A stretch of 64,000 nucleotides of DNA from Halobacteriovoraceae bacterium (GCA_002713145.1 PAVS01000019.1:1-64000), one strand, 5' to 3'. Positions 23,768 to 34,233 are shown, counted from the first letter of the stretch. Notes: generated by a model not told the origin, from the letters alone. Numbers and translations are program-made.

Positions 23768-26395
23768 ATGCCTCAATTAATGTTTCACATTTTATTTCTC
23801 TCAATCGTTTTAAGTTGTACTTCCACAGTGAAAAGGCATGAACTTGCCTCGACGCAAGCCCCTGAGTTAAGCCACCAAGAAGCTGTTTTTAGAAAAAGTA
23901 AATTAAGCCAAATTCACTACCGACTTGAATTTGATTTCACCAAGTTATCTGAGCAGTTTGTGGGATCAACAGAAATAGATTTTAAATACAACCCCAAAGG
24001 AGAGGACCTACGAGTTGATTTTCATGGGGGAGAAATATTATCCACTAAGATTAATAATAAAAAAATAAAGCTTAAATATAATGGACACTTTTTTCTCATA
24101 CCTAATGATCATCTGAAAGAAGGGAAAAACGTTATTCAGATCAGCTATAAGAAAAACTTTAGTAAAGACGGAAGTGGGTTGTATAAGTTTGTCGATCCTG
24201 TAGATAAAAGGGTTTATTTATATTCAGACCTACAACCCTTTGATGCGAATAAAATATTCCCCATGTTTGATCAGCCAAATTTAAAAGCGAGTTATGAAAT
24301 GAGAGTGACTGCTCGTCATGATTGGCATGTTGTCACCTCAGTACTCGAGGAGAAAAAAGTTAAAACCAAAGAAAACACAACTTGGATTTTTCCAACAAGT
24401 GAGAAATTTAGCACCTATATTTGGTCTCTCCATGCAGGACCTTATTATGTGTTTACAGATAAAAAAGCTAAGTACCCGAGTCGAGTTTTTGTCAGACAAA
24501 GCTTGCACCAACATGTTGTCATAGAAGATTGGTTTACTTTTACGCGCCAAGGCTTCGAATTTTTTAATCAATACTTTGGTTATGAATACCCTTATAAAAA
24601 ATATGATCAACTCATTGTTCCGGATTTCAATGCAGGTGCAATGGAGAATGTGGCTGCGGTCACCTTCACTGAAAGATTGGTTAGTAGAGGGACGAAAACA
24701 GAAAAAGAGCGTAGAAGACTCGCCAATATTATTTTGCATGAGATGGCCCATATGTGGTTTGGTAATCTTGTGACAATGGACTGGTGGGATGATCTATGGC
24801 TGAATGAAAGTTTTGCCACTTATTTAGCCTCCCTGGCCATGAGTCGAAACACTGAATTTAAAGATGTCACATGGCGGGACTTTAGAGGCACAAAAAGATG
24901 GGCCTTATGGGAAGATCAAATGGTCACTACCCATCCTATTGAAGCTAAGGTACCCAATACCACCCAGGCTTTTGCAAATTTCGACGGAATCACCTATGGC
25001 AAGGGGGCCTCTTCGCTTAAACAAATCCATTATGCCTTAGGAGATGAAGGCTTTCAAAAAGGGGTAGAGCATTATTTCAAAACTTATGCCCACAAAAATA
25101 CGAAGTTAAAAGATTTTATTCGCTCTCTTGAAAAAGGCTCTGGTCAAGAATTAAAAAATTGGCAGGAAAAATGGCTGCAAACGACGGGTGTGAATACCAT
25201 TGCCGCTCAATTTACATGCGTTGCAGGAAAAATTAATTCATTTTCGATCACTCAAAGTGATGACAATAAAGAAACAATTATTCGTCCTCATAGTTTTAAG
25301 ATTGCACTCGTAGACAAGCATTATAAAGTTTCTAAGCAAGTGAAAATCACTCTTAACTCCAAGTCAAAAGAAGTAAAAGAGCTTCACGGGTCTGATTGCC
25401 CAAAAGTCGTTTATCCCAATTTTGAAGATATGGATTATATGATGGTGAAGCTTGACTCAACTTCACTTAAAAATTTAGAAGAAAATATCCATAGAGTGTC
25501 AGATGTTTTTCTACGTCAGCTTCTTTGGGAATCATTATGGAATATGGTTTATTATGACCGCTATAAACCACAGCGTTATGCGGAGTTGATCCAAACTAAG
25601 TTCCTTCCCTTTGAACGTGAGCCTATTATAGTGAGAAATGTTCTTGATACCGTTCACGGGCGCTGGGCTAATTCGATCAGCTTAATGTTTTATTTTAATA
25701 CAGAAGACTATCGCAATAGAGAAGATATTTTTAAGTTTAAAAAAGAGTTAGAGCAAAACTTGTGGAAAAATTTAGTCACTGCCAAGCCTGGATCTGAGCT
25801 GCAGAAAATTTATTATTCCAGCTATGTTAAAATGGCTTTCAGCCCTGAAGGTCTTCAAAAAATTCTTAAGCTCTACCAGGGAAAAGTTTCACTTAAAGGA
25901 CTTGAGATTGATCAAGATAAGTCCTGGGGACTGCTGATTTCACTTAGCCGTTATCAATATGAAGGAGTGGCGTCTCTCTTAGAACAAGAACTCAAAAAAG
26001 ATAATACGAGCTCTGGGAAAAAGATGTATATTGCAGCAAAAGCCATTGAACCAAATTTTGAGACTAAGAAAAAATGGATCAAAGAAATTCAAAAAGAAGA
26101 TTCAGAATATAGTCTGTCCGAGTTAAAAGCGGCGATCTACAATCTCTTCCCTAAAGAGCAATATAAACTGCGCAAGGGATATGATTCTTTTTTTAAAGAT
26201 CTTAAAAAGATAAATCAAACCAAAGATGTTCTTTATGGAAAACTTTTTGCAGAACTTGCGCCACTTGATTGCCAGCAGTCATCCATAGCTGACATTGGAA
26301 AATTTTTAAAAGGCAATAAGTTAAGTGAGCCCATTGAAAAGAAACTCAAAATTATCAAGCAAGAGAATGAACGTTGTTTAAAGGTAGCGAATTAA
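23768..26395 (+). CDS. M1-family aminopeptidase lipoprotein
   Basis: The frame is open from 23645, but the ATG at 23768 with AAAGGA upstream gives an N-terminal lipoprotein signal (LSC at about residue 17) and 875 residues. The N-domain is followed by the gluzincin core: the substrate-binding GAMEN motif near 290, HEMAH at 324-328 and the third ligand Glu347 in WLNESFA. A C-terminal helical domain follows (about 560-875). M1 enzymes release N-terminal amino acids; lipidation would place this one in the envelope, to process peptides outside the cytoplasm. The overlap with the next gene is 4 bases. Confidence 0.9.
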   Translation: MPQLMFHILFLSIVLSCTSTVKRHELASTQAPELSHQEAVFRKSKLSQIHYRLEFDFTKLSEQFVGSTEIDFKYNPKGEDLRVDFHGGEILSTKINNKKIKLKYNGHFFLIPNDHLKEGKNVIQISYKKNFSKDGSGLYKFVDPVDKRVYLYSDLQPFDANKIFPMFDQPNLKASYEMRVTARHDWHVVTSVLEEKKVKTKENTTWIFPTSEKFSTYIWSLHAGPYYVFTDKKAKYPSRVFVRQSLHQHVVIEDWFTFTRQGFEFFNQYFGYEYPYKKYDQLIVPDFNAGAMENVAAVTFTERLVSRGTKTEKERRRLANIILHEMAHMWFGNLVTMDWWDDLWLNESFATYLASLAMSRNTEFKDVTWRDFRGTKRWALWEDQMVTTHPIEAKVPNTTQAFANFDGITYGKGASSLKQIHYALGDEGFQKGVEHYFKTYAHKNTKLKDFIRSLEKGSGQELKNWQEKWLQTTGVNTIAAQFTCVAGKINSFSITQSDDNKETIIRPHSFKIALVDKHYKVSKQVKITLNSKSKEVKELHGSDCPKVVYPNFEDMDYMMVKLDSTSLKNLEENIHRVSDVFLRQLLWESLWNMVYYDRYKPQRYAELIQTKFLPFEREPIIVRNVLDTVHGRWANSISLMFYFNTEDYRNREDIFKFKKELEQNLWKNLVTAKPGSELQKIYYSSYVKMAFSPEGLQKILKLYQGKVSLKGLEIDQDKSWGLLISLSRYQYEGVASLLEQELKKDNTSSGKKMYIAAKAIEPNFETKKKWIKEIQKEDSEYSLSELKAAIYNLFPKEQYKLRKGYDSFFKDLKKINQTKDVLYGKLFAELAPLDCQQSSIADIGKFLKGNKLSEPIEKKLKIIKQENERCLKVAN

Positions 26396-27459
26396 GTTTC
26401 TTTATAAAAATCGAGGTCTTGGTATTCTGCTTTTAAGTCTGCCAAGATCTTTTTCGTTATCGCAGCAAAAGGAATGGCCAATAACATTCCTGCCAGACCG
26501 AAAAGATTTCCTCCAATTATTAAGGCCAGCACGGCAGCAAAAGGTGAAAGACCCACACTATCTCCTACCAGTTTAGGAGTGATAATGAGACCTTCAAGAG
26601 CCTGGGCCACGCTAAAGACTGCGGTAATTTTGAGGAGCATTGGAAAACCAGAAGCATTGGCCAGGGCCACGATAACCGCCAACCCAAAACCTATAATAAA
26701 ACCCGCATAGGGGATAATCGCGACAATTCCTGCCACAATCCCAATTAAAAAAGCAAATTTTAATCCAATGGCGGCAAGTCCTAATGAATACATGACACCT
26801 AAGCATAAGGCCACGAGCAGTTGCCCGCGAATATATCCCTTAAGAACTCTGTTAATCAGTTGATTGTAACGTTCGACTTTAGCTTTATAGGCGTTAGGAA
26901 TATAGGACTTAATGCCTTTAGATATTTTTTCATAATCATTGATCACATAGAAAAGAAAGAGAGGAATAAGCAAAATATTAAATATAGCGAGAAAAGCCCT
27001 CGCAATATTTTTGAATGATGAACTCACTCCTTTAGTTACCTTCGAGATACTAGAGCTGGAGAGCTGACTCATATATTCTTTGACGTAACCGCTCACAAAA
27101 TCTTTGTTGAGATTGAGTTGATAACCTAAATCAGCTGATAGTTCTTCAATTCTATTGATAGCATTTTGTGAGGTTTCAGGTAATTGTTGGATGAATTCTT
27201 TTCCATCATTGATGAGGTTGGGGATTATGAGAGCGATGCTGAAGGTGGATATAAAAAAGAAGATAAAGAGAACACCTAGTACTGCAATTTCTCTTTTCAC
27301 ACCTTTAGTTTCTAGTTTTTTAACCACCGGGAAGAGTAAATAAGCAAAGAGACAGGAAACTAGCAAGGGGATAAGTGCGTCTCCAAGCCCTGTGAGGAAA
27401 AAGTATAGAAAAGTGATGAGAATACCGATAATGAGTGTCGTCTTTAAGTGTTTATTCAT
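26392..27459 (-). CDS. AI-2E-family (PerM/YdiK-type) membrane transporter
   Basis: 355 residues with seven or eight membrane segments and the central soluble region (about 85-150) typical of this family. Conserved marks are LFAYLLFPVVKKLE near the start, PLFLFYVINDYEKI, YIRGQLLVAL and the closing GNLFGLAGMLLAIPFAA. Members export autoinducer-2 or act as Na+/H+ antiporters; the substrate here is not evident. It is convergent with the aminopeptidase gene. Confidence 0.85.
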   Translation of the reverse strand: MNKHLKTTLIIGILITFLYFFLTGLGDALIPLLVSCLFAYLLFPVVKKLETKGVKREIAVLGVLFIFFFISTFSIALIIPNLINDGKEFIQQLPETSQNAINRIEELSADLGYQLNLNKDFVSGYVKEYMSQLSSSSISKVTKGVSSSFKNIARAFLAIFNILLIPLFLFYVINDYEKISKGIKSYIPNAYKAKVERYNQLINRVLKGYIRGQLLVALCLGVMYSLGLAAIGLKFAFLIGIVAGIVAIIPYAGFIIGFGLAVIVALANASGFPMLLKITAVFSVAQALEGLIITPKLVGDSVGLSPFAAVLALIIGGNLFGLAGMLLAIPFAAITKKILADLKAEYQDLDFYKET

Positions 27460-27513
27460 ATTACAATGTTGCCACCCTAAGTCACATGTGGCAATTTTAT
27501 CTCGAGGTTAAGC

Positions 27514-28023
27514 ATGATGAAAAAAACAATTTTAAGTACGACATTTTTACTTCTTTTTCTTTTAGCCAGCTGTGCAAGTAACTCCAAAGTTTCAACTCGA
27601 ACAAAAGAAATTAGTTTGGGAAGTGATGACTTCGTTGGTCTGTTTTTTAATATCATTGAAATTGATGATTCCGGAGATAAACAATATGTGGTGAGTGCAG
27701 CGTTCTCCTATGAAGATAAAGAGAAGCTAGAGATCGTACTTGAAAAAGAGAAGCCACTGTTTATTGCTATAGACCAAGAAATTGTTCAACTCCAACCCAT
27801 TCCGAATAAATATAAATATGTGAAGAAAAAAACTCCTCAACGGGGAGAGCGATTACTTCATATTCAGATGAATGATTATAAAATCACTAAAACTGTCCTT
27901 AAGAAAATTGCAAACTCCAGTTCTACCGTGGTTAAAATTCCTGCTAGCCCCCATAAAAACAAAGGGTTCGATGGAGTTTTTCGCAAAGATGGTATGATTC
28001 AAATCACTGAATTTATTGAGTAA
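27514..28023 (+). CDS. Lipoprotein of unknown function, 169 aa
   Basis: The lipobox is LASC with the lipidated Cys at about 20. The mature part alternates beta strands and Lys-rich turns (about 30-165) and has no other Cys. It is divergent from the transporter gene and precedes the porin gene by 72 bases, in which a promoter is visible, so they need not share a transcript. No family recognised. Confidence 0.62.
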   Translation: MMKKTILSTTFLLLFLLASCASNSKVSTRTKEISLGSDDFVGLFFNIIEIDDSGDKQYVVSAAFSYEDKEKLEIVLEKEKPLFIAIDQEIVQLQPIPNKYKYVKKKTPQRGERLLHIQMNDYKITKTVLKKIANSSSTVVKIPASPHKNKGFDGVFRKDGMIQITEFIE

Positions 28024-28041
28024 TGGTGTACAGATTTTTGT

Positions 28042-28070
28042 TTGACACCCCAAACACTCTTCGTTATTCT
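28042..28070 (+). promoter_or_regulatory. Sigma70-type promoter of the porin operon
   Basis: TTGACA (28042-28047), a 17-base spacer and TATTCT (28065-28070) lie about 26 bases before the porin start. The -35 box is perfect and the -10 box matches four of six positions. Confidence 0.5.
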
Positions 28071-28095
28071 TCCTGTTCAAAATTAAAAAGGATGA

Positions 28096-29328
28096 ATGAT
28101 GAAAAAAATAGCACTTTTATTAATGACTTCTATGGTCATAACCGCAAACGCTGCCACCACTGAAGAGCTGGAGCGCAGAATTGATATACTTGCTGAAGAG
28201 ATCACTCAGCTCAAAGCCTCACAACAAAATATTGGAACAGGACAAGAAGCTTTTGGTTTAGGTCAAGCGGCTTCAAAAGTTTATTTTATCAATCAGGGTC
28301 TCTCGATTGGGGGTTATGGTGAAGCAGTTTATAACAATCAATCCGCGGAAGATGAAAGTGGAGAGGCTACAGATCGTGAACCTACTGCAGAGGCGTTGAG
28401 AAATGTTATTTATCTAGGTTATAAATACAATGATAAATGGATCATGAACACTGAAATTGAAATAGAGCATGTAAATGAAACATTTACCGAGTTTATGTAT
28501 ATAGATTATCTGGCTTCAGAGGAGCTTAACTATCGTTTTGGTTTGAGTTTAATTCCCATGGGGATAACAAACGAACTGCATGAACCTATCTATTTTAATT
28601 CTGTGAAAAGAAGTGAGATTGAAACGTATTTGATCCCATCGACATGGCGAGAGTTGGGAGTGGGAGCTTTTGGAGCGCTAGGTAAGTGGAACTATAAAGC
28701 GTTTCTCTATAACGGACCTGATGCAGATGAAATCGCGGCAAATATAAGTAACGGAATTAGAAAAGGGCGAAAAAAAGGTGGAGTAGAGGATAATGCTTCA
28801 ACTGCGGTGGCCATGATCAATGCTGATTACAACTGGTCTACCGCCAACTCTCTTGGATTCTCTCTTATGCAAGGGAGTGGTTCAAGTGATAATGAAGATG
28901 AGGATAATCCTGATATGGATTTACGTATCTCTGAATTGCATGGTCAATTTCGTGTGGATCAAATAGGAATTACTTTTGTTATGGCCCGTGTAAATTTTCT
29001 TAATTCAGAAGACTGGAATGATGCATCCACAAATAAAATTCCTGAAATTATGCAAGGTGGTTTTTTAGAATTCGATTATTCAATCGAGCTCTCTAAGGCA
29101 AGAGTACTCAAGCCTTTTGTGCGTTTTGAAAAATATGATCTGAACCAAAGTGTAGACAGTGATAGCTATGGTGATAAAAACCAGAAGCTGGAGCGACAAA
29201 ATCTCCTTGCTGGTATAAGCTATCGTCCTATAGATCGTATTGTGTTTAAATTTGATCACGCTTGGAAAAAGAATGCAGCTGAAACCGGTGTGAACGAGTT
29301 TAACTTAGGATTAGGATTTTTATATTAA
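28096..29328 (+). CDS. Outer-membrane porin with N-terminal coiled coil
   Basis: 410 residues. Two ATGs in a row (28096, 28099) follow AAAAGG; either could be used. After the signal peptide (1-21, NAA/TT) comes a short coiled coil (ELERRIDILAEEITQLKASQ), then alternating beta strands up to the C-terminal FNLGLGFLY. The layout (coiled coil plus 16-strand-type barrel) matches phosphate- or pyrophosphate-selective porin relatives, but the substrate is not evident. It is the first gene of a unit with the FMN-binding and heme-membrane genes. Confidence 0.75.
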   Translation: MMKKIALLLMTSMVITANAATTEELERRIDILAEEITQLKASQQNIGTGQEAFGLGQAASKVYFINQGLSIGGYGEAVYNNQSAEDESGEATDREPTAEALRNVIYLGYKYNDKWIMNTEIEIEHVNETFTEFMYIDYLASEELNYRFGLSLIPMGITNELHEPIYFNSVKRSEIETYLIPSTWRELGVGAFGALGKWNYKAFLYNGPDADEIAANISNGIRKGRKKGGVEDNASTAVAMINADYNWSTANSLGFSLMQGSGSSDNEDEDNPDMDLRISELHGQFRVDQIGITFVMARVNFLNSEDWNDASTNKIPEIMQGGFLEFDYSIELSKARVLKPFVRFEKYDLNQSVDSDSYGDKNQKLERQNLLAGISYRPIDRIVFKFDHAWKKNAAETGVNEFNLGLGFLY

Positions 29329-29809
29329 AACGACGACTTTTCTCCTTATTCTTCTTTTTAATCTTAATGGATATACATCCTTTAAAAATAGAACTTATCA
29401 AGAAGCGCTAGGAGAAAAGTATAAAAATTGTAAGTTGGAAAAACAGCTGAAATACTTAAGCGAAGATCAAATCAAAAGGTTGAAACAAGTGACTGACCGT
29501 CATGTATCTAAACTTATTCTTCGTTATAAAAATCCATGCGATAAGAGCTATATTTATGTGGACTCACATATAGTAAGAACTCTCAATGAAACACTTTTGA
29601 TTGAGATAAAAGATAAAAAGGTCAAGCTCTTAGATATCGCTTCTTTTATGGAGCCAAAAGAATACTTACCTCCTAAAGCGTGGCTGAATCAGTTCTATCA
29701 ATCAGAAAAAGTAGATGCTCTAACCGGTGCAACTCTCACCCAAAACGCGATTAAATCGACTGTCTTGAAATACAAGAGTATAGACTCCATTTTAAATGAC
29801 CAAAGCTGA
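29324..29809 (+). CDS. Exported FMN-binding protein, probable ATT start
   Basis: The only conventional start is TTG 29435, which leaves a protein without an export signal. The frame is open further upstream: ATT 29324, with AGGA (29313-29316) seven bases before it, starts IKTTTFLLILLFN, a good signal peptide. I take ATT as the start (161 aa), overlapping the porin stop by 5 bases. The motif LTGATLTQNAI near the end is the (S/T)GAT flavin-transfer site, where FMN is bound to Thr, as in RnfG/NqrC-type and other FMN_bind proteins. Acts in the periplasm. Confidence 0.7.
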   Translation: MKTTTFLLILLFNLNGYTSFKNRTYQEALGEKYKNCKLEKQLKYLSEDQIKRLKQVTDRHVSKLILRYKNPCDKSYIYVDSHIVRTLNETLLIEIKDKKVKLLDIASFMEPKEYLPPKAWLNQFYQSEKVDALTGATLTQNAIKSTVLKYKSIDSILNDQS

Positions 29810-30227
29810 GAGAAAATACTTTCTTCTTTTATCTTTTACAATCTTTATTCAAGGGTTGATTTACTTTATTTTTAAAGAGTTTTTTCAAATTGAAACAACT
29901 TTTGGGCCTAGACCTCATGCCCTGACCAGCAGCTTACTGCATATTCATATTCTGATCGTTCCCTTGATGGTCTTTGCTCTAGGATATCTATTTAAAGTTC
30001 ATATCTTGGAAAAATTAAAAAGAAAGAAGCGCAGAAAATCGGGGATCACTGGGCTCATCTTGTTTTTACTTATGATTCTCTCGGGTTATTTGTTACAGAT
30101 GGGGCTAGAGCTGCAAACCACTCGTGTGATAGCGATTTTTCATATAACAGTCTCGGTACTGTGGTTTGGGCAACTGCTATGGCATTCTAGAAAAGCTAGA
30201 TCTCTTCAGAAAAAATCTTCTCGGTAA
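29796..30227 (+). CDS. Four-helix membrane protein with His, cytochrome b-like
   Basis: 143 residues with four membrane segments and no signal peptide. Histidines sit in or near the helices (H41, H48, H50, about H116 and H129), the arrangement for binding one or two b-type hemes. The C-terminus is basic and cytoplasmic. It overlaps the FMN-binding gene by 14 bases. The pair fits a transmembrane electron-transfer module: quinol or inner donor, heme membrane protein, periplasmic flavoprotein. Its relation to DUF4405 or b561-like proteins is my inference from topology and His placement. It is convergent with radD. Confidence 0.65.
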   Translation: MTKAERKYFLLLSFTIFIQGLIYFIFKEFFQIETTFGPRPHALTSSLLHIHILIVPLMVFALGYLFKVHILEKLKRKKRRKSGITGLILFLLMILSGYLLQMGLELQTTRVIAIFHITVSVLWFGQLLWHSRKARSLQKKSSR

Positions 30228-31932
30228 TTTTCCAATATTTTTCACGTTTGCGTGCAATAATAAAGCTAGGGACTCGATAGAGGGGCTTATATTTAATCGC
30301 TTCTGTAGGGGAAGTCATTTCAAAGGTATACTCAGGACGTTTTAAGTGTGAGCGGAGAAAGTTGATATTAAATTTTTTTCTGCTGGTAGAGTTATTGAGA
30401 TAATGGAATTCACTTAAAGCTTTGGCATCATAATCATAATATTTTATTTCAAGAAAGGGGTTTCCATTTTTGTCTTTACGCTCAAGCATCTCAAAAGAAT
30501 CGGGTTTGAGGATATGAGCATCTTTAGAGAGTCGGGCTTGTTTAAGCTTTGAATCTGCATCGACTAAAATGGCGTCACAGGCGTGGCAGGACTTGGCACT
30601 GATATCGTTTTCGGCGCCACATTGATTGCAAAACTTTGCTCTAAAACGATAGCCGCAAGGGGTGATTTCAAAAGTGGCTGCATCGTGAACGGCACCTCTG
30701 CATTTTCTTCCATAATGTTCCAGCACATTGCCTTCATCATCGGTGAGCCCCCAAAAGTGATTTTCAAAGGTGCATTTGGGACATTCAATAAGCACCGGGA
30801 CGGATTCTTTGGATGGTTTTTTCTCACCTATTTCTGGAGAATAAATATCATGTCCTACCCCGGTATAGTCGAGAATAAAACAATCTGTTTTATGGGGATC
30901 AAGCCTGAGACCACGTCCAATAATTTGTTGGTAAAGACTCACGGAGTCTGTGGGTCTTAAAATGGCGATGACATCCACATGGGGGGCATCAAAACCTGTT
31001 GTCAGTACTGAAACATTCACCAGATATTTAAATTTTCTGAGCTTAAACTCTTCAATAATTTGATCTCGGTCACTGTTTTCTGTATCTCCAATAACCAGTT
31101 TTGCTTCACCTTCAGGAAGGTGTTGCATAATCTCATGGGCATGTTTAACACTTGAGCTAAAAATCATCACCCCTTGGCGTTTGTAGTTCTCCGTGATGTC
31201 CACGATGTTTTTGACAATAAGAGGAGTCAGTCGATTTTGAAGTTTTAAAATGTCTTCGACTTCGGCTTGAGTATAGAGCTTCCCTTGGTCAGTAATTTCA
31301 CTGAAATCATAGCAAGTCACAGGAATATCAATTTTTACTGGTTGGGTTAGAAATTTATTTTTAATCATATACTCAAGAGGGAGTTCAAATACACAATGTT
31401 TAAAAAACTTTTTATCCTGAGATTTCATCTCCCCCAGATGATTGTATTCATAGATCCATCCCATACCGAGGCGATAAGGTGTTGCTGTGAGACCTAGAAT
31501 ACAAAGCCCTTCGTTTTTATCCGTTAGTTTTTTTAGCACTTGAGCATACTGGGTGTCGCCCTCACTGTTCACGCGATGGCATTCATCAATGATCACTAAA
31601 GAAAATTCATCAAAAAAATGATCACTGGCACGGGCCACTGATTGAATACTTCCAAAAATAACTTTGCCTGTATACTCTTTGCGATTAAGTCCTGCTGAGT
31701 AGATTCCGGCTTCTAAATCATAACTGATATACTTGGCGTGATTTTGTTCCACCAGCTCTTTGACGTGGGCCAGAACCAGCACACGTCCTTTAGCAATTCT
31801 TGCAAGCTCTGCAATTACTAAACTCTTACCAGCACCTGTGGGAAGAACGATGACCGCGGGTTGTCTCGACTTTCTAAAATAGTTAAGAGTGTTATCTACA
31901 GCTTGTTGCTGATAGGGTCTGAGGGTGTACAT
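30196..31932 (-). CDS. radD: RadD-type SF2 DNA helicase
   Basis: 578 residues, DEAH/DECH-box superfamily 2. Walker A is LPTGAGKS (about 32-39) and Walker B is IIDECHR. The N-terminal half ([36 protein letters not shown]) is very close to E. coli RadD (YejH). Two CxxC zinc sites lie at about 388-450 (CPKC, CNQC...CHAC). RadD acts in DNA recombination and double-strand break repair. It overlaps the convergent membrane protein gene by 32 bases. Confidence 0.9.
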   Translation of the reverse strand: MYTLRPYQQQAVDNTLNYFRKSRQPAVIVLPTGAGKSLVIAELARIAKGRVLVLAHVKELVEQNHAKYISYDLEAGIYSAGLNRKEYTGKVIFGSIQSVARASDHFFDEFSLVIIDECHRVNSEGDTQYAQVLKKLTDKNEGLCILGLTATPYRLGMGWIYEYNHLGEMKSQDKKFFKHCVFELPLEYMIKNKFLTQPVKIDIPVTCYDFSEITDQGKLYTQAEVEDILKLQNRLTPLIVKNIVDITENYKRQGVMIFSSSVKHAHEIMQHLPEGEAKLVIGDTENSDRDQIIEEFKLRKFKYLVNVSVLTTGFDAPHVDVIAILRPTDSVSLYQQIIGRGLRLDPHKTDCFILDYTGVGHDIYSPEIGEKKPSKESVPVLIECPKCTFENHFWGLTDDEGNVLEHYGRKCRGAVHDAATFEITPCGYRFRAKFCNQCGAENDISAKSCHACDAILVDADSKLKQARLSKDAHILKPDSFEMLERKDKNGNPFLEIKYYDYDAKALSEFHYLNNSTSRKKFNINFLRSHLKRPEYTFEMTSPTEAIKYKPLYRVPSFIIARKREKYWKITEKIFSEEI

Positions 31933-31948
31933 AAAGAAATTTTATCAG

Positions 31949-32656
31949 TTAATAAAGCAAGCTAAAAGAATTTATTTTCTCACATTGAGTCGGGTTAAGA
32001 TAATCGCTTTTAGAAACCGCATCATTTCCACCCATTAAGTTTGGTTTTAAATTATCTTGCAAATGCCCCAGGTCACCAGCGATATGGGCAATTTCATGGG
32101 CCATGGTTGAATAGCTGGGAAGAGCGTTTGGTGTGCTCGTATGCTCAATATTATTATCACTAATCCAAAAGGTATTGAGGAGAGGTCTGCTGCTAGGAAT
32201 GCTTGGGACTTGTTCAGATCTTTTTACTGAAGTTATGTTAACTGCAAAAGCACTCCCGTATTTTTTAATTTTTCTGTTGAGAAATCCAACAATAATATTT
32301 TCTGGTTTACCTTCAGCTATAATTTTCAATTCAGGCATTCCTGCATACGGATTTTGAACTAAAATCTGATCAAGAGTTTTCTGAGGAAGATCGACTTTGA
32401 TTATTTCCAGAACTTTTAATTGAACCCCACAGTGGCTCAATGATTTCTGAGTTTTATTAATTTGCTCTATTACTTTTTGATCGCTCCATTTAGAATTTTG
32501 ATCTACCACTAACACCATATCCAAATGTTTATTGGCGGGGTTTTCTAGAGTCAGCATTTGAGAGCTTTTGAAGTCAAAATAAGTATTCTTAATAATGGCT
32601 TCATTGGCCAGAGCTGATAGGGATAAAAAGAGTGAGAGTGTAGCGATTTTTTTCAT
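31949..32656 (-). CDS. Secreted metzincin-type zinc metallopeptidase
   Basis: The open frame reaches 32731, but the ATG at 32656 with AAAGGG upstream gives a signal peptide (1-18, ALA/NE) and 235 residues. HEIAHIAGDLGH at 187-198 is a full HExxHxxGxxH zinc motif with three His ligands, and Met208 in NLMGG is placed for the Met-turn that defines metzincins. Two Cys could form a disulfide. No propeptide switch is obvious. It stands 17 bases from radD on the same strand. Confidence 0.78.
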   Translation of the reverse strand: MKKIATLSLFLSLSALANEAIIKNTYFDFKSSQMLTLENPANKHLDMVLVVDQNSKWSDQKVIEQINKTQKSLSHCGVQLKVLEIIKVDLPQKTLDQILVQNPYAGMPELKIIAEGKPENIIVGFLNRKIKKYGSAFAVNITSVKRSEQVPSIPSSRPLLNTFWISDNNIEHTSTPNALPSYSTMAHEIAHIAGDLGHLQDNLKPNLMGGNDAVSKSDYLNPTQCEKINSFSLLY

Positions 32657-32796
32657 GGCCCTTTGTAGCCCAAAAAGCCTTTGGAGAATAGCTTTATGAA
32701 AATTATACTTAATTTTTCCTCGACAACTCATTGTAACTTATTGATTTTTTGATTAATTGAGCTGACTTTGTGTTTCTTTTTCTCTATGCTGGGCCA

Positions 32797-34134
32797 GTGA
32801 AACCCAAGTCTAAATCCAACAAACTAACAGAGGGAAGTGTCCTCAAACATCTCTTTGCCCTCACTCTACCCATGATTGTGGGGATCACCGCTAATATGTC
32901 TTTTAATCTGGTGGATACTTATTTTATTGGAAAATTAGGGGCAGATCAGCTAACAGCTATATCCTTTAGTTTTCCAGTGGTCCTGACCATACTCAATCTC
33001 TCCATAGGAATAGCTATTGGAACCAACTCTGTTTTATCCCGGATGTTAGGAGAAAATAAAGATGATGATGTTCATGCCTTAAGCTCATATATTGTTATTT
33101 TAGGAAGTTTTCTCGCCCTGGCCATTGCGGGTTTAGGGATTTTAACTATTGAGCCACTGTTCACCCTTATAGGTGCACAAAAAGTCCATCTACCCTATAT
33201 CGAAGATTATATGATCTATGCCTATATTGCCATGGCCTTTAGAATGATCTCAATTTCAGTGAGTGGAACTTATAGGGCCCATGGAATTACCCTCATCCCA
33301 AGCATTGCCATCTTAATTACGGCTACCTTTAACCTAATTTTAGATCCTCTTTTAATATTTGGATATGGGATACTTCCGGAGTTAGGAATTAAAGGTGCTG
33401 GTATAGCGACCATGCTTGCGAACTTTTTGGCCATGTGTTTTGAATTAGGTTTGGCCAAATATAAGTATCATTTTTTCGGGTCTCTCAAGGGAGAAGTCTT
33501 CAAAAGAAAATGGAGTGAGTTATTAAATATCGTGCTTCCAGCATCCACGGCAAACGCTCTCAATCCTATCGCTTTGAATGTCATCAATTATTTTGTGTCC
33601 TTGCAATCTGCAGATAAAGTAGCAGGGGTAGGGGTGGCAACCAAAATTCAGTTTTTTTCTATGATTCCTATCCTAGCCCTTTCTGCTGCTATAGGACCTG
33701 TGGTGGGACAAAATTTTGGAGCTCAGAAAAATGAACGTGTCAGTGAAACACTGAAATATATTTTTATGTTCTCCCTCTCGTGGGGTCTTTTACAATTTGT
33801 TGTTTTATTTCTAGGGGCAGACTTCTTTGCAAGTTTTTTTACGGATGATCAAAATATCATAAGCCATTCAACTGAGTACCTAAACTATATTGCTCCCAGT
33901 TTATTTGGCTATAATTTGGTTATCCTCATTTGCAGTGGTTTAAATGCTCTTAATTATCCCAGATCATCCTTTGTTCTCATCTTTTTACGGTCACTGGGCT
34001 TATTTATTTTACTCTACTATATTTTTAGAGTGCTAGGTTTAGATGAGCATGTTTTAAGTGCTATAGCCTGTGCTAATGTACTAACAGGAATATTCTCAAT
34101 ATTTTTTGCAAAGCAAAAGTTTAAGTTTTCATGA
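32797..34134 (+). CDS. MATE-family multidrug efflux transporter
   Basis: The frame is open from GTG 32770, but the usual MATE start (KSNKLTEGSVLKHLFALTLPMIVG) follows GTG 32797, which I take as the start (445 aa). Twelve membrane segments with two similar halves are visible. MATE proteins expel cationic drugs in exchange for Na+ or H+. The ribosome site is weak at either start, so the exact start is uncertain. Confidence 0.87.
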   Translation: MKPKSKSNKLTEGSVLKHLFALTLPMIVGITANMSFNLVDTYFIGKLGADQLTAISFSFPVVLTILNLSIGIAIGTNSVLSRMLGENKDDDVHALSSYIVILGSFLALAIAGLGILTIEPLFTLIGAQKVHLPYIEDYMIYAYIAMAFRMISISVSGTYRAHGITLIPSIAILITATFNLILDPLLIFGYGILPELGIKGAGIATMLANFLAMCFELGLAKYKYHFFGSLKGEVFKRKWSELLNIVLPASTANALNPIALNVINYFVSLQSADKVAGVGVATKIQFFSMIPILALSAAIGPVVGQNFGAQKNERVSETLKYIFMFSLSWGLLQFVVLFLGADFFASFFTDDQNIISHSTEYLNYIAPSLFGYNLVILICSGLNALNYPRSSFVLIFLRSLGLFILLYYIFRVLGLDEHVLSAIACANVLTGIFSIFFAKQKFKFS

Positions 34135-34233
34135 ATAAGATATATTTGTCTAAGTTTATTCAAGAGAAAATAAAGTTTTGATAAAGCTTAAATTCAGATG
34201 TCCTCGTAAATTATAAGATGCGAGGAGGAGACC

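Noticed and set aside
32770-32796. Upstream GTG start of the MATE gene
   Set aside because: The family N-terminus matches the later GTG and the extra residues look like read-in from the promoter region.
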